IMG/VR virus record: IMGVR_UViG_3300044993_000255
Location: 1 to 44,428 of that record
DNA from: a virus
DNA: 44,428 bases
Strand: one strand, 5' to 3'
Shown: in pieces, positions 1 to 6,851 of the stretch
Position numbering within the stretch: the first letter of the stretch is position 1
Layout of the letters: each line of letters opens with the position of its first letter
The notes under the pieces: generated by a model
Databases searched by the model: none
Told to the model about the DNA's origin: nothing
Seen by the model: only the letters and a program-made list of their open reading frames with translations
Program-made: the position numbers and the translations under genes

Positions 1-158
1 GTCATCTCGCCCCATGCCCACTGCGCTGGATCGTCGATGCCGGACGCTTTCCACGCATCGTACATCTCCTTGAGTGCCGTGTTGCCAATAGCGTCATCGC
101 CTTGCTGCACGCTGAACTGACTGGGGTCGAAGGGCGCTTTTGAATTGGTGGGATTCAT
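1..158 (-). CDS. Small conserved phage protein, variant copy, 3' end cut off by the window edge
   Basis: Minus-strand reading frame that starts with ATG at 158, behind a clear AAGGAG ribosome site, and runs off the window start, so about 52 residues are visible. The visible C-terminal part carries WKASGIDDPAQWAWGE, which is nearly the same as WKASGAADPAQWAWGE in the protein at 43867-44133, while the N-terminal 35 residues differ completely. It is therefore a second allele or paralogue of that gene. No function is recognised. In both copies it follows the protein with the LFG tail (169-492 here), so the two form a fixed pair. Confidence 0.75.
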   Translation of the reverse strand, partial: MNPTNSKAPFDPSQFSVQQGDDAIGNTALKEMYDAWKASGIDDPAQWAWGEM

Positions 159-168
159 GAGGATCTCC

Positions 169-492
169 TTAGTCGGGGTATTGCTGTTGCTCGTGGCCAC
201 CGAACAAACTCGCCTGTTCAGGAGCTGGCTTCGGCGGAGATAGAGACCGCGCAACGGCGGCGCCCTTGGGCTCTTTTAAGGGCCTGCGGAATCGCTTACG
301 CCTAGGGCACGTGGCGAAGTGGAGCCGGCCGTCCGACTCGTTGTACGGCGCCCAGCGGTCGCGCTGTTGCTCAGCATCGTAGAAAACCACCCAGCCGAAG
401 CGAGCCCCGCACTCGCAGGTCTTGACGCTGCGGAACTGCCGCCGCCAATCAGGCTTGGATGTGTCGAGGGCGACAGGAACAACGAAAGGCAT
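169..492 (-). CDS. Small phage protein with CxC motif and a possible beta-clamp-binding tail
   Basis: A 107-residue protein if it starts at the ATG at 492. That ATG overlaps the stop of the exonuclease gene (TGATG), has a GGAGGGGG ribosome site upstream and gives MPFVVPVALD. An in-frame ATG at 516 would add eight residues. The N-terminal half has a CECG motif and a later Cys, a possible small metal site. The middle is basic (CPRRKRFRR). The last 15 residues hold QASLFGG. The diverged copy at 44120-44428 has QGNLFGL at the same place, although everything around it differs. QxxLF is close to the bacterial sliding-clamp binding consensus (QL[SD]LF), and the neighbours are replication and repair genes, so recruitment to the host clamp is plausible but is inference. 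Confidence 0.7.
   Translation of the reverse strand: MPFVVPVALDTSKPDWRRQFRSVKTCECGARFGWVVFYDAEQQRDRWAPYNESDGRLHFATCPRRKRFRRPLKEPKGAAVARSLSPPKPAPEQASLFGGHEQQQYPD
327..453. repeat. 127-bp exact repeat shared with the end of the window (left copy)
   Basis: Bases 327-453 are identical to 44302-44428, and the base just before differs (C326 versus T44301). The right copy ends exactly at the window end. A terminal match of exactly 127 bases is what a de Bruijn assembler with k=127 leaves when a contig end joins an internal branch point. The repeat lies inside the small gene with the CxC motif. Confidence 0.9.
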
Positions 493-1094
493 CACCACAC
501 CCCCTCCACCTGACATGGACTCACGAGCTGATGCATCACCAGCCGATGCATCACCGACGCCGCAATCCGGCAGTCCGCCAGCGCATCATGTGCTCTGTTG
601 ACAGGAATGCTCATGCGGCCGGCAACATCGGCCAACTTGTAGCTGGGCAGACTCCCCGGGCCGGGGCGGTCCACCCACATCACCAATTGCAGGATGCAGA
701 GCACGCGCGGATCGGCGGCCAAGAAATGACCAGCATCCCGGTAGGCCTTCTGTAAACGTGGCGCATCAAAATATGCGTTGTACGCCGCCAGCCGCGCTAC
801 CCGGTAAGAAGTCCCTTGTCTCGATACGCACTCGATGTGCTTGTGCGGCTCGAGGAACCGGGAGAACTCCATCAGGACAGCATCAAGCGGCTTCGCTTCC
901 CGGTCCCACACCAGCCGGTCATAGTGGTTGACCTCCAGCGCTTTCGCGTCAGCCTCTTCCTCGCGAAACTGGATCTTCCGCTGGAACTCATCCATGATCT
1001 TGCCCGAATCAATGACGGCCACGGCGGCTAGCTGGATGATCGGGTGGCGCATCTCCAGGCCGCCCGTCTCAATGTCAAATACAATCGTAGTCAT
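492..1094 (-). CDS. DnaQ-like DEDDh 3'-5' exonuclease
   Basis: 200 residues from the ATG at 1094, which has a very strong AAAGGAGGAG site two bases upstream. The frame stays open further upstream, but that part overlaps the methyltransferase. All three DEDDh exonuclease motifs are visible: FDIETGG near residues 6-12 (Asp7, Glu9), NAYFD at 106-110 (Asp110) and HDALAD at 169-174 (His169, Asp174). Proteins of this family remove nucleotides from 3' ends of DNA or RNA, as proofreading subunits or as stand-alone enzymes. No polymerase is fused or adjacent. The gene overlaps the methyltransferase end by 20 bp and is coupled to the small protein downstream. It may trim recombination or replication ends, or process host nucleic acid. 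Confidence 0.9.
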   Translation of the reverse strand: MTTIVFDIETGGLEMRHPIIQLAAVAVIDSGKIMDEFQRKIQFREEEADAKALEVNHYDRLVWDREAKPLDAVLMEFSRFLEPHKHIECVSRQGTSYRVARLAAYNAYFDAPRLQKAYRDAGHFLAADPRVLCILQLVMWVDRPGPGSLPSYKLADVAGRMSIPVNRAHDALADCRIAASVMHRLVMHQLVSPCQVEGVW

Positions 1095-2397
1095 TACTCC
1101 TCCTTTGACGCTCCTCCTCCGTCCTGCGGCAGGCATCCTCAATCCTCCGGCCGATCCACCGCACGACCGGCACAGCCATCGAATTGCCAATAGCGCGATA
1201 CCTCGGTCCATCCGCCGCATATTTGTTGCGGTACGGAATCAGTGTGTAGTCGTCCGGGAATCCCTGCAGCCGTTCACACTCACGCGGCGTCAGGCGCCGA
1301 ACCGCATGACGATCACGGACAAGGCTCCCTCCCGGCTGCGAACCGGGCGCGTCAGACCGTACCGTGCCAGCCGTTTCGTGCTCGCGAACGCCTGTCTGTC
1401 CCTCCTGCACGCACACTGCAACCTGACCGCCAGCATTCGCGTGGCTCGCATGGTGCGGACTCGCCCGGAGAGTCGGAATAATCGGCGTGCCGCGCCCCGT
1501 CCCATCCTCACCGGCGTCAAATCCGTCACCACGAAGCGTGTGCGCAACGAACGTCTCCGTATCGAAATCCTGGTGCACACCGTGACGCAGCAGTGATGCC
1601 GCAACGCCGATCGCCCCCGATGTGTTCCCTCCGCCGAACACCAGTAGGCCAATCTGATTCCGGATCGCGCCGTCCTTGCACCCCGTATCGAGCGTCGGAG
1701 CTATCTCAGTGTATCTGCTTCCTGCAGGACCGACTGCAACGCCGCACGCAGCCCCGCTGGCAACTGTTTCCCTTTCTTCTGTGCGCGGCGGAGTATCCCG
1801 GCGCATGCGGTCCCACTCAAATAGTATTTCTGCGGGATGTGCGTGGGAGCCTCTAGGACATGCGACAACGAACACACGACGGCGCCGTTGGGCCAGGCCG
1901 AAGTATTGGGCATCCAGTATGCGCCATGCCGCTGATCGCGTTGGTCCATGAACCACACCCGCGTGTGGCCATCGGCGCTTCGCCAGGATGGTTTCAGAGT
2001 GACCGACAAGGACTGCCAAGAAGCACCCAAACGCGTTGTCTCTCGTATAGAGTACTCCGGGGACGTTTTCCCAGACGATGTATGAGGGATCAATAGTGTT
2101 TGCTGCACGTAAGAACTCCATGGTGAGATTGCCGCGAGAGTCAGACAATGATTGCCGCAGGGCTGCGACGCTGAAGGCCTGGCAGGGGGTGCCTGCCACT
2201 AGGACATTCACTAGGCCCCGATAAACCGACCAGTCATACTTCGTGAAGTCCCCGTGATTGGGGATTCCTGGGTAACGGAAGGCCAATAGTTGACTGCAGA
2301 ATGGATCAATCTCACTGTAGGCCAGTGGCGTCCAGCCAAGCGGCTCCCACGCGACCGTCGCGGCCTCAATGCCGGAGCATAGGGATATGTAGGTCAC
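1075..2397 (-). CDS. DNA (cytosine-5-)methyltransferase
   Basis: 440 residues with a GTG start at 2397, chosen because AAAGGAGGTG lies five bases upstream and the family normally begins a few residues before motif I. Conserved C5-methyltransferase motifs appear in order: LCSGIEA (AdoMet site) near residue 6, GTPCQAFS with catalytic Cys72, WENVPGVL (motif VI Glu110), QRRRRVFVV (motif VIII), then a long variable target-recognition region, and GNSMAVPVV (motif X) near the C-terminus. The enzyme transfers a methyl group to carbon 5 of cytosine in a specific DNA sequence. No restriction enzyme is adjacent, so an orphan enzyme that hides phage DNA from host restriction or marks it for timing is likely. 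It sits at the end of the recombination block and runs into the DnaQ-like exonuclease. Confidence 0.93.
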   Translation of the reverse strand: MTYISLCSGIEAATVAWEPLGWTPLAYSEIDPFCSQLLAFRYPGIPNHGDFTKYDWSVYRGLVNVLVAGTPCQAFSVAALRQSLSDSRGNLTMEFLRAANTIDPSYIVWENVPGVLYTRDNAFGCFLAVLVGHSETILAKRRWPHAGVVHGPTRSAAWRILDAQYFGLAQRRRRVFVVACPRGSHAHPAEILFEWDRMRRDTPPRTEERETVASGAACGVAVGPAGSRYTEIAPTLDTGCKDGAIRNQIGLLVFGGGNTSGAIGVAASLLRHGVHQDFDTETFVAHTLRGDGFDAGEDGTGRGTPIIPTLRASPHHASHANAGGQVAVCVQEGQTGVREHETAGTVRSDAPGSQPGGSLVRDRHAVRRLTPRECERLQGFPDDYTLIPYRNKYAADGPRYRAIGNSMAVPVVRWIGRRIEDACRRTEEERQRRSNDYDCI

Positions 2398-2645
2398 GCA
2401 GACACCTCCTTTCTTAGGCCGGTCTCTCCCGGCTGTCACGCCTGCTTCCCCCGGCGTTCAAGGCCTGCCGAAGCATCCAGCAGGAGATGGCCACCTGTGT
2501 CGCGGCAGCTCCGGATGCAGGGTGATCCATCGCCAGCTATGAATGGCAGAGGAAGGGATTCTGCCACGCCCGCCCTGGTGGATCACGGTTTCCGCGCGGG
2601 AGGATGGCTGCATCGCCACCCCAGGGAGCGGCGGGCTAAGCCTGT
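2398..2645. other. Intergenic stretch upstream of the methyltransferase
   Basis: About 250 bases between the small membrane-protein gene and the methyltransferase. The only clear element is the methyltransferase ribosome site near 2403-2412. Two minus-strand mini-frames of 51 and 38 codons can be read here, but neither has a ribosome site. I see no hairpin with a T-run and no convincing promoter. Confidence 0.5.
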
Positions 2646-2768
2646 TTACCAGTCATCGTCCTTTTCCCGGATGTCATTCGAAAAGGCAGTGTACACAAGG
2701 TAAGCCAAGGTTCCCACCAGGACTACCGTCGCGCAATACGCGGCATAGATCAGCAATGCGCCGCTCAT
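2646..2768 (-). CDS. 40-residue single-span membrane protein
   Basis: A short gene starting MSGALLIYAA at 2768. Its ATG overlaps the TGA of the preceding membrane protein (ATGA), with AGGAG upstream. Residues 4-28 are hydrophobic (LLIYAAYCATVVLVGTLAYL) and form one likely membrane helix, followed by a short charged tail ending DIREKDDDW. The tail would probably face the cytoplasm. It is coupled to another small membrane protein at 2765-3028, and such pairs can be holin or spanin parts, or inner-membrane superinfection-exclusion proteins. There is no endolysin nearby, so no function is assigned. Confidence 0.75.
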   Translation of the reverse strand: MSGALLIYAAYCATVVLVGTLAYLVYTAFSNDIREKDDDW

Positions 2769-3028
2769 GTCCGGCTCCTGTCTAACAGCTCAATTTCGTC
2801 AGCAAAGCTGTCCGATGGCTTGCTGGTCACCGCCCGGTACTCCACCACGGCCACGTCCACGGCGCGAGCAACAGCCACCATCCAGCGCGCCATCCGGTAC
2901 AGCCGGTCAACTACTCGAGATCCAACAGGCGCAAGTGGGCGATGATGGAACAGGCGCAAATCCAAAAGCCAAAAACACCACCCGCACAGCGCGATTGCCA
3001 CCAGGGCAGAAAAGATCCAATCATTCAT
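2765..3028 (-). CDS. Small membrane protein, unknown function
   Basis: 87 residues. Residues 3-25 (IFSALVAIALCGWCFWLLDL and flanks) form one N-terminal membrane segment, followed by a basic, soluble region of about 60 residues with an RLYRMARWMV amphipathic stretch. The start overlaps the stop of the AT-hook protein upstream, and its own stop overlaps the start of the 40-residue membrane protein, so all three are translationally coupled. No family is recognised. Its position between the recombination cassette and the methyltransferase does not favour a lysis role, but holin-like function cannot be excluded. Confidence 0.75.
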   Translation of the reverse strand: MNDWIFSALVAIALCGWCFWLLDLRLFHHRPLAPVGSRVVDRLYRMARWMVAVARAVDVAVVEYRAVTSKPSDSFADEIELLDRSRT

Positions 3029-3576
3029 TACTTCACCACCATCTCCTTCCTAGGCCGGCCAGGCCCACGCTTGCCCCTGAGTATTGGCAATGCTGTTATC
3101 CGCAATTCGCCCTCAGGCTTGCCGTCCTCAAGCGGCAGTTCGGACTGTTGCGGCGTCAGCGTGATGACGCCCTCAGCTCCGCCCTGCGCTTCCCACCAGC
3201 TCGTCAAATCGAGGTATTGCCCAATGTGAACAACCCGGAACTTGACGATCAGCTTTGCGGGTTTCTTCTTGCCATCCCCCTTTCGCATCAGCACAAAATT
3301 CTCGGCTCTCTGCGAACGGAGATCGAGCGGGCGATCCTCCAGGCCCCTGACCGAATACGACAGATTCAGCTCCGGCATCGTGAAATCCAGCTTCATTTCC
3401 TTGTAGCTGGTACGGATCTCGGCGTCCTTGTTGAATACCGTGTACTCGGCGCCAATCGCCTTTGCCGCAGAGCGGTCGAACACGGCGACAAACTTCAGTT
3501 TCGACACGATCAGGCCATTCTGCTTCTTACTCTCAATGCCATCGAGAACGCACCTGTCGAACTTGATCGCGCTCAT
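3028..3576 (-). CDS. Recombination-cassette protein with C-terminal AT-hook-like motif
   Basis: 182 residues, not recognised as a known family. The body (residues 1-150) is predicted to be mostly strands with many Lys and Arg, ending in an acidic patch. The C-terminus contains GKRGPGRPRKE, whose GRP core with basic flanks is the AT-hook signature for binding the DNA minor groove. The gene start overlaps the stop of the annealing-type protein by four bases. Its place in a cassette with an exonuclease and an annealing-type protein fits a single-strand-binding or accessory DNA-binding role; that role is inferred from position and the AT-hook only. Confidence 0.75.
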   Translation of the reverse strand: MSAIKFDRCVLDGIESKKQNGLIVSKLKFVAVFDRSAAKAIGAEYTVFNKDAEIRTSYKEMKLDFTMPELNLSYSVRGLEDRPLDLRSQRAENFVLMRKGDGKKKPAKLIVKFRVVHIGQYLDLTSWWEAQGGAEGVITLTPQQSELPLEDGKPEGELRITALPILRGKRGPGRPRKEMVVK

Positions 3577-4361
3577 ACAACCGCATCCCCCTTCATGCTC
3601 TGCAGCGCGTCAACCATGCGCTCGTAGTCCTCAGTCCGGACCTCGCTCCCTCGCTCGTAGCCAAAGCTTTTCAGGAACTTGGCATAGGCTTCCTTGTCGC
3701 CACCCAGCACATCCATGCCGATGGCGAACAACCGCTTCCACTGCTTCTCGGTCACCAAGCCGTCTTTCTCAGCCGGCTTCTCCTGCGGCTGCTTCGGTGG
3801 CGGCGCCTGCTGGACGCTCCTCTCTGTGCCGTTCATCTCCTCCGCCGGCGTGGTCTCGAACCCTCCCATCTTGGCGATCCACTTGAAAACATTGGCGAAG
3901 ACCTTGCTCTCGGCGCGGGTCTGCGCCATGGAGCGGATCTGCTGAAGCGGCACTTTCACTAGTCCAACCTGCTTCTTCCTGCCTTCATGCCACTCATACT
4001 TGGGTCGGCTGTCCCAATTCTCCTCGTCGTCAAGGCACATCGCGGAAGCCTTTGAAACCACGACGCCTGAGGGCCCATGGTAAGCCTCATACACGGACTC
4101 ATAGCCACGCACGTCGCCGAACTGCACATAGGTGGTGCTGATCTCCCGCGCGAAGATCCGGTAGGTTGCGGCCAGGATCTGCCAGCCCTCGATCTTCAGG
4201 TGCTTTGAGGGCCCAATCTGCTGATACAGCCCCATTTGCTCGGCCTTCTTCTGGAAGACCTTCGCCACCTCTGCTGCTTCGCTCAGGACGGTCGAGATTG
4301 ACCGCCCTGGCTGAAGCTCGAAGCCGCTGTGCGGCATTTCGTATTGCACGATATCACTCAT
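3573..4361 (-). CDS. Probable phage recombination (single-strand annealing-type) protein
   Basis: 262 residues. The N-terminal two thirds show the layout of a phage family found with exonucleases: a lysine-rich start, GWQILAATYRIF near residue 60, a beta-rich core (GYESVYEAYHGPSGVVVSKA), then RSMAQTRAESKVFANVFKWI with GGFETTPAEEM near 150-180. The last 70 residues form a separate helical module after a Pro/Gln/Lys linker. I infer annealing or strand-exchange help during recombination, by position directly downstream of a nuclease and a coiled-coil protein. The family name is not certain; ERF, Rad52 or RecT assignment needs a profile search. Confidence 0.65.
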   Translation of the reverse strand: MSDIVQYEMPHSGFELQPGRSISTVLSEAAEVAKVFQKKAEQMGLYQQIGPSKHLKIEGWQILAATYRIFAREISTTYVQFGDVRGYESVYEAYHGPSGVVVSKASAMCLDDEENWDSRPKYEWHEGRKKQVGLVKVPLQQIRSMAQTRAESKVFANVFKWIAKMGGFETTPAEEMNGTERSVQQAPPPKQPQEKPAEKDGLVTEKQWKRLFAIGMDVLGGDKEAYAKFLKSFGYERGSEVRTEDYERMVDALQSMKGDAVV

Positions 4362-5102
4362 TTATCGACGCCCTCCCACACGAACGATCGGCTCTCGAAT
4401 CAGGGTCACCCCAGGCCACTGCATGGCCGTGCCTAAGGCAGCGGCCATCTTGTTGAGCCCGGACTGGTCGAACTCAACCAAGTTGATGAACTGCGGGTGG
4501 TCCGCGATGAACCGCAACAGCAACAGCGGGTTGTCCACCCGCACCACTGTCCGCATCGGGATAGAGATCCCCTTGGGTTGCTCCACCTTGCGCGGAGGCG
4601 GCGCCACGTGAACCGGAGCCACCTCAAGCGGCGCCGCAATCATCGCCTCAATCTCCTCAGGCGTAGCCCCTTCCCTCTCTGCCGCTTCAATGTCCCGCTC
4701 CAGTTGCTCTTCGGCTTGCCGGCGGGCTTCCTCCTCAGCGCGCCGGATCTGCTCATCGTGAATACGCCGCGCTTCTTCGAGTTTGCGCTGCTGCTCCATG
4801 GCGTAGGAGCCAATGGAAGCCTTCAGTATCCGTTCCGCTTCCGATAATGGGGACAGGTGCCGTTTCTGCTCGTCGCAGATGGCCTTCCAGGCCTCATGCG
4901 CCTTCTTTTTTAGCGGCTCGAAAGTGGCATTGATCTCAGCCGCCAAGTCCTTGATGCCTAGGAGCATATCGGCGGCCGCCGCGTTGGTCTCGTCATCCAC
5001 GACGAGCATCCGCTTGGCTCGGATTGGCCAGTCCTCTACCTTGCTCATCATGTTCGGCGCCAGGGGCATTGTCTCCCCCGGCGCCATCGTTACAGTACTC
5101 AT
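4362..5102 (-). CDS. Coiled-coil protein of the recombination cassette
   Basis: 246 residues. Residues about 55-150 are strongly helical and charged, with a long run rich in Glu, Arg and Ala (EEARRQAEEQLERDIEAAER) that predicts a coiled coil. A Pro-rich linker near 160-175 and a compact C-terminal domain of about 70 residues follow (from RTVVRVDNPLLLLRF). Genes like this commonly sit between a RecB-type nuclease and an annealing-type protein in phages. A role as adaptor or nuclease inhibitor is possible but not shown by any motif. The ATG overlaps the stop of the nuclease gene (ATGA) and the gene abuts the next without a gap. Confidence 0.75.
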   Translation of the reverse strand: MSTVTMAPGETMPLAPNMMSKVEDWPIRAKRMLVVDDETNAAAADMLLGIKDLAAEINATFEPLKKKAHEAWKAICDEQKRHLSPLSEAERILKASIGSYAMEQQRKLEEARRIHDEQIRRAEEEARRQAEEQLERDIEAAEREGATPEEIEAMIAAPLEVAPVHVAPPPRKVEQPKGISIPMRTVVRVDNPLLLLRFIADHPQFINLVEFDQSGLNKMAAALGTAMQWPGVTLIREPIVRVGGRR

Positions 5103-5698
5103 GCTGCGTTTCCTTTCTCTTGGTTGAATTGCTGTTGGGTTAGGCGAAGAGCGCCAAGAAATATGTTGAAGTCCATCGTGAGGTCCCGCATTGGGAACTC
5201 GTGGACGCGATAGCCGCCATCTCCGGTCAGCTGTAAGCCAAACCGCCGATACCGGCGCGGCATCGGCAAAGCCATCGTGTAAGCCGCAAGCTGCGCGCGG
5301 TGGCCGTCGAGCATGATGCCCGTCTTGATGTCCACCACTGCGAACTGCCCATTGATGCTGCCAGTTCGGTCCAGCGTGCCCGCATACTGATGTTCCGGGT
5401 GATAAATGCGCCGCTCCACGCGCGCCGGCTGGAATCCGGTGTCCCGCAAGAAGGCCTTGTAGCCCTCGAGGTAAGCGCCGATCTCAGCATCGAGCGTGCT
5501 CTCGTCCAGCGTGTCCAGGTCGAACAGTTCACACGCGCGATGGACGGCTGTGCCGCGGATTGCGGCGCGTTGCAGGATGTCCTGGGGGATCATCGAATAG
5601 TCGATGACCCCCGCAGTCTTGAGGCACTGGGTCACGGAGGGGACGATGACTCCGTTCCAGCGATAGGTGTGGGTGGCGGACTCAAAGGTGAGGCTCAT
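5099..5698 (-). CDS. PD-(D/E)XK nuclease, RecB/Cas4-like phage exonuclease
   Basis: 199 residues. The catalytic layout of the RecB-type PD-(D/E)XK fold is visible: a His in RGTAVH at about residue 53, YAGTLDRTG with Asp110, VVDIKTG with Asp123 and Lys125, and HRAQLAAYTMA with Gln136 and Tyr140. Such enzymes resect double-stranded DNA ends to make single strands for annealing. It is the first gene of a four-gene cassette read with 4-base overlaps or none, equivalent in layout to lambda red or RecE/RecT systems. Its likely role is phage recombination and concatemer formation. Confidence 0.88.
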   Translation of the reverse strand: MSLTFESATHTYRWNGVIVPSVTQCLKTAGVIDYSMIPQDILQRAAIRGTAVHRACELFDLDTLDESTLDAEIGAYLEGYKAFLRDTGFQPARVERRIYHPEHQYAGTLDRTGSINGQFAVVDIKTGIMLDGHRAQLAAYTMALPMPRRYRRFGLQLTGDGGYRVHEFPMRDLTMDFNIFLGALRLTQQQFNQEKGNAA

Positions 5699-5991
5699 CG
5701 CGCAGCCCCCCGGAATCCGTTACTGGCCTCAATGCCGTGCTCCACGTCCGGCAAATCCGGCTCAGCCGGGAGGCGCTTCAGAAGCTCCTCAATGGCGTCG
5801 TTGGCATCGGCGGCGCCGCGCTGCATGCCGCAGATGTAGGCGTAGCGGATCGTCCAGAGTATCTGGTTGAGGTGATCCAACCGATCCCCCTGGAACTGCC
5901 CCAGCGCGATCGAGCACGCGAGGGACAGCAACGTGTGGTCGCCGATGCGCAAATCACTCGGCGCGGCCTCAAAGGCGTCTTGATCGGGCAT
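5695..5991 (-). CDS. Hypothetical phage protein
   Basis: 98 residues, mostly helical, with an acidic C-terminal half (AIEELLKRLPAEPDLPDVEH). The gene overlaps both neighbours by one to four bases, so it is read in the same operon as the nuclease downstream. No motif is recognised. Confidence 0.65.
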   Translation of the reverse strand: MPDQDAFEAAPSDLRIGDHTLLSLACSIALGQFQGDRLDHLNQILWTIRYAYICGMQRGAADANDAIEELLKRLPAEPDLPDVEHGIEASNGFRGAAR

Positions 5992-6206
5992 TAGTCGGCC
6001 ACCTCAATCTCTGGTAGCGGAATCCAGCCCAGGATATTCATCTTGTGGCCGGGCTTCGACCGCTCGCAGTCCTCTATCACCCTTAGGCGGCTCGAGATCC
6101 AGCATTGCGGACCAAAGGCAATGAGGACCTCCCCGTCCTCCGGCGTCAGCTCCGAGAGCGGGCGCAGCCTGACCTTGGCGCCCTGCTCCATCGTGGCGGC
6201 GCTCAC
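5991..6206 (-). CDS. Small hypothetical protein with GWIPLPE ending (DUF551-like)
   Basis: 71 residues. The layout, with the frame ELTPEDGEVLIAF, a central strand region and a final GWIPLPEIE, resembles the short DUF551-type phage proteins whose hallmark is a tryptophan-rich GWxPLPE ending. The function of that family is unknown. The gene is tightly coupled to the zinc-ribbon gene upstream (ATGA-type overlap) and shares its last base with the next start. Confidence 0.6.
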   Translation of the reverse strand: MSAATMEQGAKVRLRPLSELTPEDGEVLIAFGPQCWISSRLRVIEDCERSKPGHKMNILGWIPLPEIEVAD

Positions 6207-6592
6207 GGCTTCACCCCTTTCCAGATGAAGGCGTTGAGGATTGAGGCCATCAGTGGCTCAACGTGGGCGTTTGGCTTCACCGCCTCATCCTCAAGATCTT
6301 CCAGATACGCCTGATGGCAGCCGGAGCAGACCAGGATCTCTTGGTTCTTGCTGTTGAATTTTACGCTGCACTGCAGGCAAACGCGATCGCCGCACTCCGA
6401 GCAGCGGTCGCAGAATTCACAGCACTTGGCTTCGCCGCAGGAGCATACGCTCGTCTCGAAGCCCTCTCCCGGGCCGTTGTAGTGCTCGGTCTCGCAGACC
6501 GGGCAAGTTCCGCTGTAGTCGTTGGGGTTGGGCTCCGGTGGGCCATTGAGCCATGGTGGCTCCAGATACTGCAGGTAGGACAACATAGACAT
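6203..6592 (-). CDS. Cysteine-rich zinc-ribbon protein
   Basis: 129 residues from the ATG at 6592 (MSMLSYLQYL), chosen for the GGGAAAGGGA site just upstream; the frame is open further up to 6757 but that part overlaps the structured leader. There are at least six Cys pairs: CPVC, CSC, CCEFCDRC with CGDRVCLQC, and CSGC. This suggests two or three zinc-binding ribbons or fingers. The C-terminal 40 residues are acidic. It heads the run of genes leading to the recombination cassette, which would suit a regulatory or nucleic-acid-binding role, but no specific family is recognised. The leader in front contains several hairpins. Confidence 0.7.
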   Translation of the reverse strand: MSMLSYLQYLEPPWLNGPPEPNPNDYSGTCPVCETEHYNGPGEGFETSVCSCGEAKCCEFCDRCSECGDRVCLQCSVKFNSKNQEILVCSGCHQAYLEDLEDEAVKPNAHVEPLMASILNAFIWKGVKP

Positions 6593-6851
6593 TCCCTTTC
6601 CCCCGTTGGTTGAGCAACGGGGTTCAGAACTTGCCGGACGGCTGGAGGCATCCACCATCCGGCAAGCTCCGGTTTCACCCTTGGAACCGGATAAAGCTGG
6701 AAACCACTGGTCTTCCAAGCTGCGGGTAGCAGGTTCCATTCCTGCAACTCCTGCCATTTTTCAGGTTCCAAGGGGCTGCCATTGACGCCCAGAGAGCTTA
6801 TGGCGCTAAACTCCTCCGGAGAACGAGGCTGCATTCTTGCCTCTGGTTGGA
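6593..6851 (-). promoter_or_regulatory. Structured leader upstream of the zinc-ribbon gene
   Basis: This 259-base gap is unusually rich in inverted repeats. CCCCGTTG and CAACGGGG flank a six-base loop at 6601-6622. A 12-bp stem with one mismatch (CTTGCCGGA...TCCGGCAAG) spans about 6630-6666. CCGGTT/AACCGG pair at 6669-6690. GGAA/TTCC with CCA/TGG pair at 6698-6715. GCAGG/CCTGC enclose TTCCATT at 6729-6745. Read in the minus direction, the first hairpin sits right before the ribosome site of the zinc-ribbon gene. The region could be a cis-acting leader, a small RNA or remains of one. A minus-strand frame of good composition (6834 down to 6361) also crosses it, so coding cannot be ruled out. 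Confidence 0.45.
6698..6755 (+). other. tRNA 3'-half-like sequence (tRNA relic or attachment-site candidate)
   Basis: On the plus strand the order matches the 3' half of a tRNA: a CTTCCAA anticodon-type loop (anticodon TCC, Gly), a five-base stem position, a five-base variable region (GGGTA), a perfect T-arm GCAGG-TTCCATT-CCTGC, seven bases, a discriminator G, CCA and then TTTTT. The anticodon stem pairs poorly and no matching 5' acceptor arm lies at the normal distance; a near-match (GGGGTT, 6619-6624) is 60 bases too far away. So it is not a working tRNA gene. It could be a degenerate tRNA or an attachment core copied from a host tRNA end, but no integrase was seen. Confidence 0.35.

Noticed and set aside
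2470-2620. Small minus-strand genes of 38 and 51 codons before the methyltransferase
   Set aside because: No ribosome sites and no recognisable composition; they are probably chance frames.
2687-2700. GTGTACAC near 2690 as another copy of the plus-strand operon operator
   Set aside because: It lies inside the coding sequence of the small membrane protein, without promoter boxes or the N6 spacing of the operator.
6618-6755. A complete 138-base tRNA with an insertion (acceptor GGGGTT/AACTCC)
   Set aside because: The acceptor halves pair, but the D-arm and anticodon stem do not form and a 62-base insert in this place matches no known intron type. It is kept only as a tRNA-like 3' half.
6361-6834. 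157-codon minus-strand gene starting MQPRSPEEFS
   Set aside because: Its first part has good composition, but it would overlap the Cys-rich gene out of frame by about 230 bases. The Cys-rich frame is much more convincing and the upstream part may be structured RNA.
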